64,000 nt of DNA, from NCBI RefSeq assembly GCF_010389155.1, contig NC_057761.1, positions 21,950,501 to 22,014,500 of the forward strand. Direction: 5' to 3'. Source of the stretch: Erigeron canadensis. Lineage: Eukaryota; Streptophyta; Magnoliopsida; Asterales; Asteraceae. Under the pieces are notes generated by a model, which saw only the letters and a list, made by a program, of their open reading frames with translations, was not told the origin of the DNA and ran no database searches. The number at the start of each line of letters is the position of its first letter. Positions within the stretch are counted from its first letter, which is position 1. Shown here one piece after another: positions 1 through 11,039 of the stretch. Made by a program: the position numbers and the translations under genes.

Positions 1-957
1 AACATTATTTATTTTAACATTTAACAAATGTTTATTAATCATGATCAAATTAATTAATACTCGTATATTACTTTAATATACTAATTAATAATATAGAGTT
101 ACCGTGTCATTTCTTGTGACCCCGTAAACTTAAATTATTTCCGGACATACATTTATAATTAACATGATCACACTCCAACAGATGTTAAGATGGAGGTTAA
201 AATAATTTAAAGTATAAAAGAATGATTGCGAATGTGGTGATAACTGATGACGTAAATTATTTTACTAAGCATAGGATTGTCATTTTTCATTTTTTTTTTA
301 CACAAGGATGTAAAAATTTTATATTAGTAATGTAACATAGATAATGAAAATGATTCAGTTAATAAAATCAATATAATGGGGTTTTTTTCAAAAAATTATG
401 GAAAGTGTGCAGGATTATTTTGAAAAATTAGAAAGTGCGTAAGTACTAAATTTGCATGTATAATTAGGGATTGAGATCTTGTAAAGTTATTATCATTTTG
501 ACAATTGAATTAAAATTACGTGTCATGATTCAAAGATTATTTTTGAATCATAACCTTTGATTTTAATTTAAGGTTCAAGATGTCTTCAGTAAAGCTAGAA
601 CCAACTTTAGAGGATTCTCATCCTATATTGGAGGTCGAATTTAGTTAGCTGTCATCATTTTGTATAAAAATAGCTTAACACAAGGCATTATAATTTACAC
701 AATTGTTTCAGTGTGAATTGAATCAACAATTTTGTGTTAGATTGACAAGTGATAACAAATAAAGCTATGGTATACCAGACGAGATTGTTGGATTTTTGTG
801 ATACTAATGCTGGTGGTTCGTGGTTGTGATGCTTACGGTTGTACGTTGTAACCATTAGTTAGATATACTATTTTTATAAGTTTATACAATTTCATTTAAT
901 TAATTTTAGTTTATGACTCATATTTGATAAAAGTTATGGTAGGCTGGGGAATAATAT
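1..957. other. AT-rich intergenic DNA, nothing recognised
   Basis: I see no convincing open reading frame, RNA gene or transposon terminus here. The sequence is uniformly AT-rich with scattered homopolymers. Confidence 0.6.
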
Positions 958-1245
958 ATGGGAAAGGATTCCTTAAAGTTATTTCAACCCTTGATTAAGT
1001 TTTAAATCTTGACCCTTGATTTTCATCCAATGGTCAAGATTTTTCCAATTTGACTAAGATAATTTTAGGTAATCCCTCACATAATATATACTCTTTAGCA
1101 TGAAAGGGGATTCTTTAAAGTTCTCTCGACCTTTAGATAAAAATCATAGATTAAAATTTAAAGATAAGTTTTAAATCCTGACCCTTATTTTCATCTGATG
1201 GTTAAAATGTCAACTTGATGTCTTTAGTTTAGGAATGTCTTTCCC
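958..1245. mobile_element. possible small MITE with imperfect terminal inverted repeats
   Basis: The left end GGGAAAGGATTCCT is the approximate reverse complement of AGGAATGTCTTTCCC near the right end. Inside, a phrase of the type TTAAAG..GACCTTTAGAT..TAAATC(C/T)TGACCCTTGATTTTCATC occurs twice (about 970-1040 and 1110-1205), so the element may be two half-copies. No target duplication was found, so the limits are approximate. Confidence 0.3.
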
Positions 1246-2445
1246 TTTAGCATGGGAAATTGGGAATATTATAATGATGTCTTTTGACACAGGAATAGTG
1301 TATGATGTCTATCGTGTCAAAATATATATATATATATATATATTAAGGTTTTTACCCGTACGATGTACAAATATCTAAAACAATCATTAAACAAAGTTTT
1401 AACTAACATTCTTTATTTTATAGATATAAAAGAATAAAAATTATCAATGATAATACTTTTCATAATAAATAATTGTAATAGTGTATCAGTACCACCACAC
1501 TGTCGTTGTCATGACTACCGGCGCATTTTCATTGATACCGTGTTAGTAAATCAAAGGACGATGCATTGAAAAAACACCCAAAATATATATAAAAAAAATG
1601 AAAAGAAATAGAATATCACACTTGAACTCTATTTTATACTCCACCGGTTAACATAACGCATCCGTTTCATTCTCCGATTAATAGCCTGTCGCCTGACCAA
1701 AATTCATTAAACAACAAATCAATAAATTAAGGACCCATGGTCAACAACAATTAACAGGAAAAAAACAAATCCTTGATGGTTCATATGTAACTAATTAAAA
1801 AGAAGGGAAATATAATAATATTTCTTTAAATTAAAGTTATAGATAAATGAACTTTACAAATAACATATCTTTTGCTTCCATTAATCATCGCATCTTAATC
1901 AACCATTATCAAACTAAAGATTTGAATTGGGAACCCATAAACTTTAAAAAATCATTGTATTGAATTAAACATGTAAGAGAAACATCAATGAGAAACCAAA
2001 CTAATTTACATATTGAATAAAAAAATTTGATACGATGATATGATATTATCAATATGATTTAGTATATTGATATATTTCAAGTAATATAGAAAAATTTTAA
2101 GATAGGTTATTCCAAGTAATAAAAATTTTAATATATGTTATTCCAAGTAATATGGAAGATTTTTAAAATCTAGGGAAAACAAAAAGATTTGTCTAGAGTA
2201 TACGACTATACGTGACTTCTTATATTTTAATGTAATGTATTTAATATCTAATATAATTTTAAACTCAAATAAATATGGTTAATTTAGATGGAAATAATTT
2301 ATTTTTTTTATCTATATAATTAATAAGATAAATAATTATTGACAAAAAAATTATAGAAATGGCACATTGGATAAAGTCTTATGTGGCAATCTTTTAGTAT
2401 AGGTTTAGATTTGAAGAGTGTTTTAGAATGCTCAGTTAACTATTG

Positions 2446-2449
<4 letters not shown>
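1246..2449. other. intergenic DNA with small tandem repeats
   Basis: It holds a short (TA)n run at about 1321-1343. At about 2076-2165 there are three degenerate copies of a ~45-bp unit containing TTCCAAGTAATA. No gene is visible. Confidence 0.5.

Positions 2450-2498
<49 letters not shown>
2450..2498. repeat. (TA)n microsatellite, ~24 units
   Basis: This is an uninterrupted alternating AT run. It forms the left border of the inverted-repeat element at 2499-3404. Similar runs lie at about 3414-3439, 3610-3629, 4003-4019, 4437-4453, 4645-4660, 5774-5796, 7072-7089, 7224-7244, 7452-7476, 10928-10950 and 16882-16901. Confidence 0.95.
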
Positions 2499-2500
<2 letters not shown>

Positions 2501-3404
2501 GGTGAGTTATTTTGAGAACTCCTAAAGAAAAGAACTCAAGAACCATTCTGGACCACACATTCTTTTACTCTTTCTCTCTCTTCAATTAAATAATAAAATT
2601 CACCCAAATTATTCAAAATGTTCTAACTCACAAACCGTAAATCGTTAGACGAAACAAAAAGCATGGGTAGTCTTAAAATTTTGTCATCTTTCATTAGAGA
2701 TCCAATTCGATATACTTTTGACGACTTTTTAATTTTCGTTTTCTTTTTGGTAGTTACACATAACTTACACATGTGTAGGTTGAACTTACACATGTGTAGG
2801 TTGAACAAAAATTATGATTCGGACAGGGCTTTGCCCTTAAGGATATTCATAAACCAAAGCTAGTGGGGGTGATAGGTCATAGGATGTGATAGGTCATAGA
2901 GGGTGATAGGCCATAGAGGGTGATAGATCATAGGGGGAGACCAGTGAGGGGTGATCTACCTAACAGGCTCCGCCCTTAGCCGCTATTCCTCCGCCATGGA
3001 CTGACGGGCTCCGTCCTTGGCTACCATGACTCTGCCATGGATTGACGGGCTCCACCCTTGACATTCATTGTTGTGTACTTATGTTCATTTACTAATTTAC
3101 ATGTGAAAACAATGATCTTACACATGTGTAGGATGAACGCGGTGGGAAAAAAAACAAAAATTAAAAAGTCGTCAAAATTATATCGAATTGAATCTCTAAT
3201 GAAAAATGACGAAATTTTAAGACTACCCATGCTTTTTGTTTCGTCTAATGATTTACGGTTTGTGAGATAAAGCATTTTAAATGATTTGGGTGAATTTTCT
3301 TATTTAATGGAAGAGAGAGAAAATATAATAAAATGAGTGGTCCAAAATTGTTCTCGCATTCTTTTTTATTTGTGAGTTCTCAAATAACCCTTCCTCATAT
3401 ATAT
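2499..3404. mobile_element. foldback MITE with ~250-bp terminal inverted repeats and a GC-richer core
   Basis: The left arm (about 2500-2760) and right arm (about 3140-3404) are near-perfect reverse complements. Both contain the blocks CACAAACCGTAAATC, GACGAAACAAAAAGCATG and TTGACGACTTTTTAATTTT and end in GAGTT(A/C)TTTTGAGAACTC-like tips. The core holds four copies of GGTGATAGGTCATAGAG (about 2869-2935) and two to three copies of a ~42-bp unit with GGGCTCCGTCCTTGGC (about 2964-3062). Short reading frames in both arms are by-products of the inverted repeat. The element lies between (TA)n tracts, which may be the target. Confidence 0.8.
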
Positions 3405-3630
3405 AGTTTTCGGTATATATATATATATATATATATATAAGTGTGTTAGTTAGTCCATAACCATAATGATAAATGTGAAAGATGTCATATGAGGAGAGAT
3501 TTAATCTTTGATGCTTGAGAGGTTTTACTGACTACTAATGAAGATGTACCTCTTTGCTACAGTAAATGCTACAGTATTTTCACTCACACAGCCGATAAAT
3601 GTGCCTTGTTATATATATATATATATATAG

Positions 3631-4000
3631 GGCCTTATTTTAAGAACCCATTTTTTTGTAAGAACCTTGAGAACTCTTAAATTATGTATTGGATCACATG
3701 TTTTTATTGTTTATTCACATATGAAACGTTATAAAAATACATGTTGTAGAAGAAAGTTTTTTTCAAAACCTTATATATATATCCATTTGTTAACATGTGA
3801 ATGAAAATGTGAACATATCCATTCACAAATTCACAAAAGGCAATAATGAAGGTTTTTAAAAAAAGTTTCTTCTACAGCATACTTTTTTATATCATTTCAA
3901 ATGTAAATGAACAAAAAAAACATGTGAACAAATATATTATTTAAGAGTTCTCATGGTTCTTATAAAAAAACGGTTCTCAAAATAAAGAAACTATATATAC
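3631..4000. mobile_element. inverted-repeat MITE bordered by (TA)n
   Basis: The left end (AAGAACC, then TTGAGAACTCTTAAAT) is mirrored by the right end (ATTTAAGAGTTCTCATGG, then GGTTCTCAAAATAA). Internally there is a second weaker mirror around TTCACATATG / CATTCACAAAT. There is no coding capacity. (TA)n runs flank both sides. Confidence 0.75.
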
Positions 4001-4019
4001 ATATATATATATATATATA

Positions 4020-4412
4020 GGGTAACACTCCGGTGTGAACACTTTTAAAATAAGAACGGTGTGAACACTTAAAACATCATTTTGATGCACTAAAAGTCCA
4101 TAAAACTATCATAGTGCATAACTAATTATCATTATATAAGTGTTTAACAACACATTGATTCGTCAAAATCGAAAAAATCATGTTTTTTGTTTAGTGCATC
4201 TATCTTGGATGCATATTCATCAAAATGATGCATCCACCAAAAAACGTGATTTTCTCAATTTTGACGGATCAATGTGTTGTTAAACACTTAAATGATGATA
4301 ATTAGTTATGCACTATGTCAGTTTTATGGACTTTTAATGCATCAAAATATAGTGTTTAAGTGTTCTCATTTGTTCTCATTTTAATTTGGTTCTCATTTGA
4401 TAGTCACCCTAC
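4020..4412. mobile_element. hairpin MITE (~390 bp) bordered by (TA)n
   Basis: The whole element folds on itself. GTGTTTAACAACACATTGAT in the left half matches ATCAATGTGTTGTTAAACAC in the right half, and AAAAGTCCATAAAACT matches AGTTTTATGGACTTTT. The tips contain GGGTAACACTCC on the left and GATAGTCACCCT on the right. No gene is present. Confidence 0.8.
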
Positions 4413-4454
4413 ATATATGTAAGACTGTCTGGTATCTATATATATATATATATG

Positions 4455-4645
4455 AGGGATGGGAATATAAGACTGTCTGGTATCTAAGCTTAGGTGTGGA
4501 ACACTGACATATTATTTTTTTAAATCATAAAAATCATGTGGGTCCATGCATTTATTCATTAAACAATAAATAATAAAATATTAATATGTGAGGGGTTCCA
4601 CACCTAAGCTTAGGTGTCGGACAGCCTTATATTCCTTTTTCCCTA
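4455..4645. mobile_element. short MITE with CTAAGCTTAGGTGT termini, bordered by (TA)n
   Basis: The left end has AATATAAGACTGTCTGGTAT then CTAAGCTTAGGTGTGGAAC. The right end is its reverse complement (GGGTTCCACACCTAAGCTTA, then GACAGCCTTATATTCC). A second copy of the left tip (AAGACTGTCTGGTATCT) stands alone at 4420-4436, next to the (TA)n, and suggests an earlier insertion or a slippage duplication. Confidence 0.75.
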
Positions 4646-4660
4646 TATATATATATATAA

Positions 4661-5028
4661 TAGTATGTATGCTGGCTAATTATTAATAAAATATATATAG
4701 ATTTAAATCCAATGTTAAAGAATGTACAAATAATTCTAATAAAGTTAAATAAGGTATAGTGACGTATGATGTGATGGCAATAATTCTTTTCATAAAAAAA
4801 AAACGCATACATTGTACGAAAATGACAATTATGGTTCGAGAAAACTTACGCAGAAGACAATTTCAATAAGAAAGAAAATGACTAGTTTTCAGTTTTCATA
4901 TAGCTCAAATCTCAAACAATCAACATGACAACATGACAAGTTAGGTAAGAATATAGCTTTGTTTATACAAGAATTTGATGTAAAAAATAATTTATCAAAA
5001 TTCATGATTGGCGTTAGTTGAAGATATA
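4661..5028. other. AT-rich intergenic DNA
   Basis: I see no gene, terminus or repeat structure here. Confidence 0.5.
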
Positions 5029-5381
5029 TCTATACTATACTCCCTTATAAAGCATATTGACCTCTTCTATTTTAGGAAATTCAACATTTTTTTATACCCA
5101 AAATATCTCTATTTCTTAATTCTAATTCCCTATAAACCTAATCTATACTTTTATTTTATTTAACAAATAAAACAACCCTCTCTTTAAAAGCTATGGGGGA
5201 ATTAACTAAAATATCATTAATGATTAAATTACAATATCAGTTATTTATCCAAAATATGCCCATTAACCTTGTACATCAATTATCTACATCAGTTGACGTT
5301 GTCGCCGCCACCAACAATAGCCCTCGCCACCACACCGTTGTCGTCACAACTACCGTCGCATTGCGCGGGTACTATGCTAGT
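5029..5381 (+). mobile_element. non-autonomous Helitron
   Basis: It starts with TCTATACTATAC and ends with the GC hairpin GCATTGCGCGGGTAC followed by CTAGT. That matches the known Helitron layout of a 5' TC, a 3' hairpin and a CTRRT end. The preceding base is A, as expected for Helitron insertion; the following base is A rather than T. The inside holds GTCGCCGCCACC-type sequence and no transposase. Confidence 0.75.
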
Positions 5382-5776
5382 ATATTATAAAGCAAATAGT
5401 CCATGTTTAAAATTTTAAGTTTCAACATTTCTATACTATTTTATTATAAAACAAATAGTTCATGTCTAAAAATTTAAGTTTCAACATTTACTTTCTAAAA
5501 ATGTCCTTCTATCTATTTTATATTTACTTAAAATAACTATAATATTTTTATACTCTCCTCAAATCTCAATCACTCATTTATTTTCTCTCTCCTTCATAAA
5601 TCATTTTATTCCATTAATTTATTCAAAATCTATTATCTCAAAAACGGTGCATCAATCCAAGTCTAGAGCCTATACGGCTAAGGGTGGAGACCGTCAGGTA
5701 GATCACCCCATCACCGCCAACACACCTTTATCACCTACATTACTGCGCAATGCGCGGGTACCTTTTTCTCATCTAT
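5382..5776 (+). mobile_element. second Helitron with a duplicated 5' end
   Basis: A Helitron 5' terminus (TCTATACTATTTTATTATAA) starts at 5430. Its first ~47 bp are duplicated just upstream at 5382-5429. The 3' hairpin GCGCAATGCGCGGGTACC lies near 5744-5762, and the last bases (CTCATCTAT) differ from CTAGT. At about 5660-5710 it carries, on the minus strand, the GATCTACCTGACGG core module also found at 2818-3062 and 6719-6900. Confidence 0.65.
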
Positions 5777-5796
5777 ATATATATATATATATATAA

Positions 5797-5935
5797 ATAA
5801 AGGTTCATGTGAGAACCCTTTGAATTAGAAGAACCATGAGAACTTCTATATTATAACTTGGTGTTCATATATGAATTGTATATGTAAACATATTCGTTCA
5901 CATATTAGCTATCAAATTATACTTATAATTCAACC
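5797..5935. mobile_element. truncated MITE related to the 3631-4000 element
   Basis: The tip GGTTCATGTGAGAACCC followed by AGAACCATGAGAACTTCTA resembles the end of the element at 3631-4000. Only one end is clear, and a (TA)n run closes the other side. Confidence 0.4.
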
Positions 5936-5954
5936 CTATATATATATATACGGA

Positions 5955-6150
5955 TTTTACTCGAAGGAAGGAGAGAGAAATCGTGAATTTCGTTTTGTGC
6001 CATATTTTTCGGCAAATTGCCATATTTTCCGGCGACGGCTTCTGAAGTTCATTTTGGTCAGTTTTTGTGCGCGGTGGAATTCTGAATTTATTGGTATCAG
6101 TTTCGAGTTTTTACTCGAAGAAAGGAGAGAGAAATCGTGAATTTCGTTTT
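5955..6150. repeat. direct repeat of ~40 bp, 154 bp apart
   Basis: A unit reading TTTTACTCGAAG, then GGAGAGAGAAATCGTGAATT, then TCGTTTT occurs at 5955 and again at 6109 with few differences. The reading frames across it are not convincing as a gene. Confidence 0.7.
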
Positions 6151-6526
6151 CCTGTCGCGTTTTCAATTTTCCGCCAAACTGTTGAGCATTCCAGGCGCCA
6201 TTGTTTCTTACATTTTGATAGCTAAATTACAAAAATTTCATTTATAGAGCTCATAAAATTTTATAAATTTTTACAATACACTCACGTGTGTATTTCTGTG
6301 ACAACACGACAAACTTTTTGACCCCTTACACTTTTATAAATTTACAGTTAAACACCATTTTTAATTCTAACAGCACTTAACGGTTTCATTTAACAACCAC
6401 CGCTAATTTGTACCAAATTTGCAAAACGTTTCCGAAATAGGGATTAAAAATGCAATAAAACTTGAAAAGGTCCTGAACCTGCCAAAGCATACAAACCACA
6501 TGGACCAAAAATGCAATTAGCTCTAT

Positions 6527-7070
6527 ATATAAGGTATAGATCTAGAGAGAACCTTCTTAAGGATGGAAGGGAGAGAAGATTCGTTTTAAATTTTTTTTAC
6601 CTTGTTATTTTGATTTATTTTTTTCACTTTTTCATTTTTTTTAATTAACTCAATCCATAAAATTTAAAAAAAAAAGTTAAAAAATATATTTCTAACCCGA
6701 GTTAGTAAGTTAAACATGTAAGGGTACGGTACGGGCTTCGTGCTTAAGGATATTAATAAGGTCAGCTGATGGGAGTGATAGGTTATAGAGGGTGATAGAT
6801 CATAGGGGTGATCGGTGCTTGGGTGATCTACCTAACGGGCTTCGCCCTTAGCCATCATGGCTCCGCTATAGACTGAGAGGCTTCGCCTATAGCTTATGGC
6901 CGGGATACGTCCTTTTAAAAAAATAAATATATTATGAAGTTTTTTAAAATTTTTATATGGAATTAGTTAATTAAAGAAAGGATAAATAAAAGTGAAAAAA
7001 AAAGCTAAAAGAAAAAAAAAATCAAAAACGAATTTCTCCCTCTTTCTCCTTAAGGTACATTCTCATTTGA
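6527..7070. mobile_element. foldback MITE sharing its core with the 2499-3404 element
   Basis: The left tip AACCTTCTTAAGGATGGAAG is mirrored by CTTAAGGTACATTCTC at the right, and the T-rich/A-rich arms are complementary. The core (about 6719-6900) has GGGCTTCGTGCTTAAGGATA, GTGATAGGTTATAGAGGGTG and GGTGATCTACCTAACGGGCT. All are close to the core at 2818-3062, although the arms differ. Confidence 0.65.
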
Positions 7071-7089
7071 TATATATATATATATATAT

Positions 7090-7223
7090 GAGGTTGTTAT
7101 GCACCAAACTTGGGTGAAAAACCCCTCACAAATATTTTAATATTTTGAATAAATGTTTGGCCCCTTTGATTTTTATGGTTTAAAAAAAGGTATGTGAGGG
7201 GTTTTTCACCCAACTTAGGTGCT
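7090..7223. mobile_element. short MITE (~135 bp) bordered by (TA)n
   Basis: CACCAAACTTGGGTGAAAAA followed by CCCCTCACA is mirrored by TGTGAGGGGTTTTTCACCC and AACTTAGGTGC. There is no coding sequence. Confidence 0.75.
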
Positions 7224-7244
7224 TATATATATATATATATATAT

Positions 7245-7968
7245 GAGCAAATATCATATATTATGAAAAATGATAAATCCTTCTAAAGATTAACCTAAAA
7301 ATTCTCTTAAAACTATAGAATTGTGACATGTGTTGTCCACTAATTTTCTTTCCTAATCTTATCCCCTGATTTTGTCACATGTTTTCATCTAATAGTTTGG
7401 AGGATTTTTAAGTCATTTTATTAAGAGGATTAATCATTTTCACACACACAGATATATATATATATATATATATATACAATATATAATGTATGTAATAAAA
7501 GAAAAAAAACCTTAATTAATAATCGCAAAAGTTTAGACCTTTAGATAAAAAATAAATTTAAATTAGCCGTTAGATTAAAATGATGATTTTATATACTTTC
7601 TATAATTTTTTTAGGTTTATATTTAACTTAATAAATTTAAATGTGACCATTAATTATGGAAAATGATTTTTTACATTTTATAATTATCCAAAGTTTTTAA
7701 TATAATAATATAATTATGAAAAATAACTATTAAGCTTTATATTATTTTTTAAAAATCTGTTATTGATTTTTTTTTTTTGTTATCAAATTAAGATTTTATA
7801 TATGTTTTTATCATATAACAGAATAAATATTGGTTTTAGTTATAAGTATATAAATTACATTGTTAATATCTTATGATATTTAGATAAAAGATATTTCTGA
7901 TCTATATATGGTGTCTTGAATAATCAAAAAAATAAAACTTTATTAAAATGATAACATCATCATTTTTC
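7245..7968. other. AT-rich intergenic DNA
   Basis: I see only a (TA)n run at about 7452-7476 and poly-T tracts. No gene was recognised. Confidence 0.5.
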
Positions 7969-8246
7969 AACATCTTTTATATATAAAAAGTAAGTAAGTA
8001 ACTGCTCAGTGCCGTCTTCCGCGGGTTTTGAGCCTCAATACCTCGACGGTGTACGGGGAGGTTAAGATGTAGGCAGACCTTACCTCTACCTAAGTAGAGA
8101 GGCTGCTTCCAGTTTCTACCTAAATGGTAGAAAAGGCCCTCCAACCTTTGCATGGGATGAGGATCGAGCCCATGACCTCTGTCTCCAGAGGCAAAGGTGT
8201 TTACCACTAATTCAATCATGCTGCTTAATTAACATCTTTTATATAT
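7969..8246 (-). mobile_element. tRNA-derived SINE (Au-like) with 16-bp target duplication
   Basis: The body is 7985-8230, minus strand. Identical 16-bp duplications AACATCTTTTATATAT lie at 7969-7984 and 8231-8246. Read on the minus strand there is a Pol III A-box-like GAATTAGTGG and a B-box-like GGGCTCGATCC, followed by the conserved CTTAGGTAGAGGTAAGGTC block that I know from plant Au SINEs. The 80-aa frame across it is not a gene. Confidence 0.85.
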
Positions 8247-9085
8247 GTTTTGTTAAATAAATAAAATGATACATATATAATATGAAGATTACGTATGTGG
8301 AGAATTGACCATTAATTTATTAATTTTTTTTCATTTTTACACCATGCAATTATTTTGTAACATATACATATACTTTTTTAACTATATATTTAAATATTTA
8401 ACGCATTATTGTTAGCTTTTATTTATAACTTGTCAATATAAAATATCATGATTTTTTTAGTTTTATATGTTTATTTACATATTACACAAAATATGATCTA
8501 TTTAATAATATAATATAATTTAATGAATATAATATAACTTTGGTTGTATGTTACATCATCAATTTTAAAAATAAGCATTTTTTCCTTTTAACACAGAGTA
8601 ATATAAGATAAAAGAGAGTGTATATTTAAAAAAATTTATTATATTATTTTATCATACTTTCCTTTTAGAATGACAAATGTTAGATGTTAATAATTCGAAC
8701 TCCAACAGTACCATCTAAGGTGGTCAATAGTTGGAAGTTGAAACTCGCACAGTCCCGCAAAACATGAGTAATAACACAAATTTTCAAACGTTCAAGAAGT
8801 AAATGTCCGAAACTATAAAAATCAAAATTTGATCTCAGGTCTACAAACCAACACCTCCTCCATCAACTTTTATAAAAAAAACTCCAGCTAGCCACTTGAT
8901 GACTAAATAGTTTATTTTATCATACTTAGATTACATGTATAATGAGATATGTCACCCGGGCGTTGCCCCGGGAGACATTACATTTGTTAAGGATTTAATA
9001 AAAAATACAGTATTATTCAAGAGATAATGTGCCATAAACTTTTTGAAGAAAACATGTATTATTCAAATTATTAAAAACTGACATT
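8247..9085. other. AT-rich intergenic DNA with one GC palindrome
   Basis: There is no gene. A striking CCCGGGCGTTGCCCCGGG palindrome lies at about 8955-8974. It resembles the GC hairpin of Helitron 3' ends, but no clear terminus accompanies it. Confidence 0.5.
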
Positions 9086-9089
9086 TGTC

Positions 9090-10600
9090 AGTTAAAAAAT
9101 GAACTGTAAAAGTTTTGTGTGAAACTGAAAGTCGTTCGCGTAAAAGTTTAGTGCTAAAAGTGTAAGAGACTTAAATGTTGTGGTGAAACTAAAAGAAAAT
9201 CAAAAATTTTAAAAATTTAGTGCTAAAAGTATAAGAGGTTAAAATGTTGTGGTGAAAATAAAATGAATAGAAACTTTATTATTTTTTACAAGTTTTCCTA
9301 TATATTTCTTTTTAATATGTGTTAAAAAGTTTGTTGCTAAAGTGTAAAAGATTAAAATATTATAGTTAAAATAAAAGATTATCAAAAAGTAGAAAAATTT
9401 AGTGTTAAAAGTGTAAGGAGTTAAGATATTGTGGTGAAAATAAAAACATTAAAAAGTTTACTAAGAATTATATAAGTTTTGTTCTAAAAGTGTAAAGAGT
9501 GAAACTATTATAATGAAAATAAAAAATAAAATAAAAAGTATATTATTCTATACACGCTTTCCCGTACCTTAAAATAAAAGAAAATTAAAAACTATGAAAG
9601 TTTAGTGCTAAAAGTGTAAAGAGTTAAAATATTTTGGTGAAAATAAAAAGAATACAAAGTTTACTAAAAAATATTATAGTTTAGTGCTAAAAGTGTAAAG
9701 ATCGAAAGGTTTGTGTTGAAAATAAAAAAAATAAAAAGTTTACTAAAAAGTATTATAGTTTAGTGCTAAAAGTGTAAAAATTGAAACTTCTGTGGTGAAA
9801 GTAAAAAGAAAAAAAAGTATACTATTACTAAAAAATATTATAGTTTAGTGCTAAAAGTGTAAAGATTGAAAGTTTTGTGGTGAAAATAAATAGAACAAAA
9901 AGTTTACCTATACATTTCTTTTTAATATGTGTTAAAAAGTTTGTTGCTAAAGTGTAAAAGGTTAAAATATTGTAGTTAAAATAAAAGATTATCAAAAAGT
10001 AGAAAAATTTAGTGTTAAAAGTGTAAGGAGTTAAGATATTGTGGTGAAAATAAAAACATTAAAAAGTTTACTAAGAATTATATAAGTTTTGTTCTAAAAG
10101 TGTAAAGAGTGAAACTATTATGGTGAAAATAAAAAATAAAATAAAAAGTATATTATTCTATACACGCTTTCCTGTACCTTAAAATAAAAGAAAATTAAAA
10201 ACTATGAAAGTTTAGTGCTAAAAGTGTAAAAAATTAAAATATTTTGGTGAAAATAAAAAGAATATAAAGTTTACTAAAAAATATTATTGTTTAGTGTTAA
10301 AAGTGTAAAGATTGAAAGGTTTGTGTTGAAAATAAAAAGAATAAAAGTTTACTAAAAAGTTTAGTGCTAAAAGTGTAAAGACTGAAACTTTTGTGGTGAA
10401 AGTAAAAAGAAAAAAAAAATATACTATTACTAAAAAATATTATAGTTTAGTGCTAAAAGTGTAAAGATTGAAAGTTTTGTGGTGAAAATAAATAGAACAA
10501 AAAGTTTTACTAAAAAGTATTATAGTTTAGTGTTAAAAATGTAAAGATTGAAACTTATGTTGTGAAAATAAAAAAAAATAAAAAATATACTATTCTTTAC
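9090..10600. repeat. AT-rich minisatellite with a ~610-bp segmental duplication
   Basis: A degenerate 65-85-bp unit centred on TTTAGTGCTAAAAGTGTAAA, then a GTGGTGAAAATAAAAA-like block, repeats about twenty times. A larger block (about 9300-9905) is repeated at 9910-10507. TTTAATATGTGTTAAAAAG occurs at 9311 and 9921, and TACACGCTTTCC at 9551 and 10161, both exactly 610 bp apart. No protein is encoded. Confidence 0.9.
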
Positions 10601-11039
10601 ACGTCTTTCGAGATTTTGTTTTTAATATATATTATAATATAATGTGAATTAAGAGTTTAAGACTATGACAAAATTTTGACAAATACGAAGACACAAAGTT
10701 ATCTGAAAATTTGTACTTTATATACTTTGACTACATGTATAATATGGATTAAAACTCTGACATTTGACACACATGAAAACAAGAACTTATCTTAACTTTA
10801 TACTTTATCAACTTGACTAAACATGTAGATAAGAATTTTGTATAATGTGAATTAGCACCATGACATAATTTTGACACACATGAAGACAATATCTTAAACT
10901 TTTCACTTTATCCTCTTGATTATTAAATATATATATATATATATATATATTGAGAGGATTTTTACTTATGAAAACAAGAAGTTATCTCGACTTATATACT
11001 TACTTGACTACATTACATGTATGTATGATGTAAGTTAAC
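10601..11039. other. intergenic DNA
   Basis: Three loosely similar phrases of the type TTTTGACA(C/A)A(C/T)..GAAGACA..TATCTTAAACTTT occur in a row (about 10660-10910), then a (TA)n run. No gene was seen. Confidence 0.4.

Noticed and set aside
7985..8230. tRNA-like A and B boxes
   Set aside because: They belong to a SINE with target duplications. The segment does not fold as a complete tRNA, so no tRNA gene is called.
9090..10600. Regular repeat array that could be mistaken for a CRISPR-like array
   Set aside because: The units are degenerate and AT-rich and lack conserved spacers, and the DNA is eukaryotic. It is a minisatellite.
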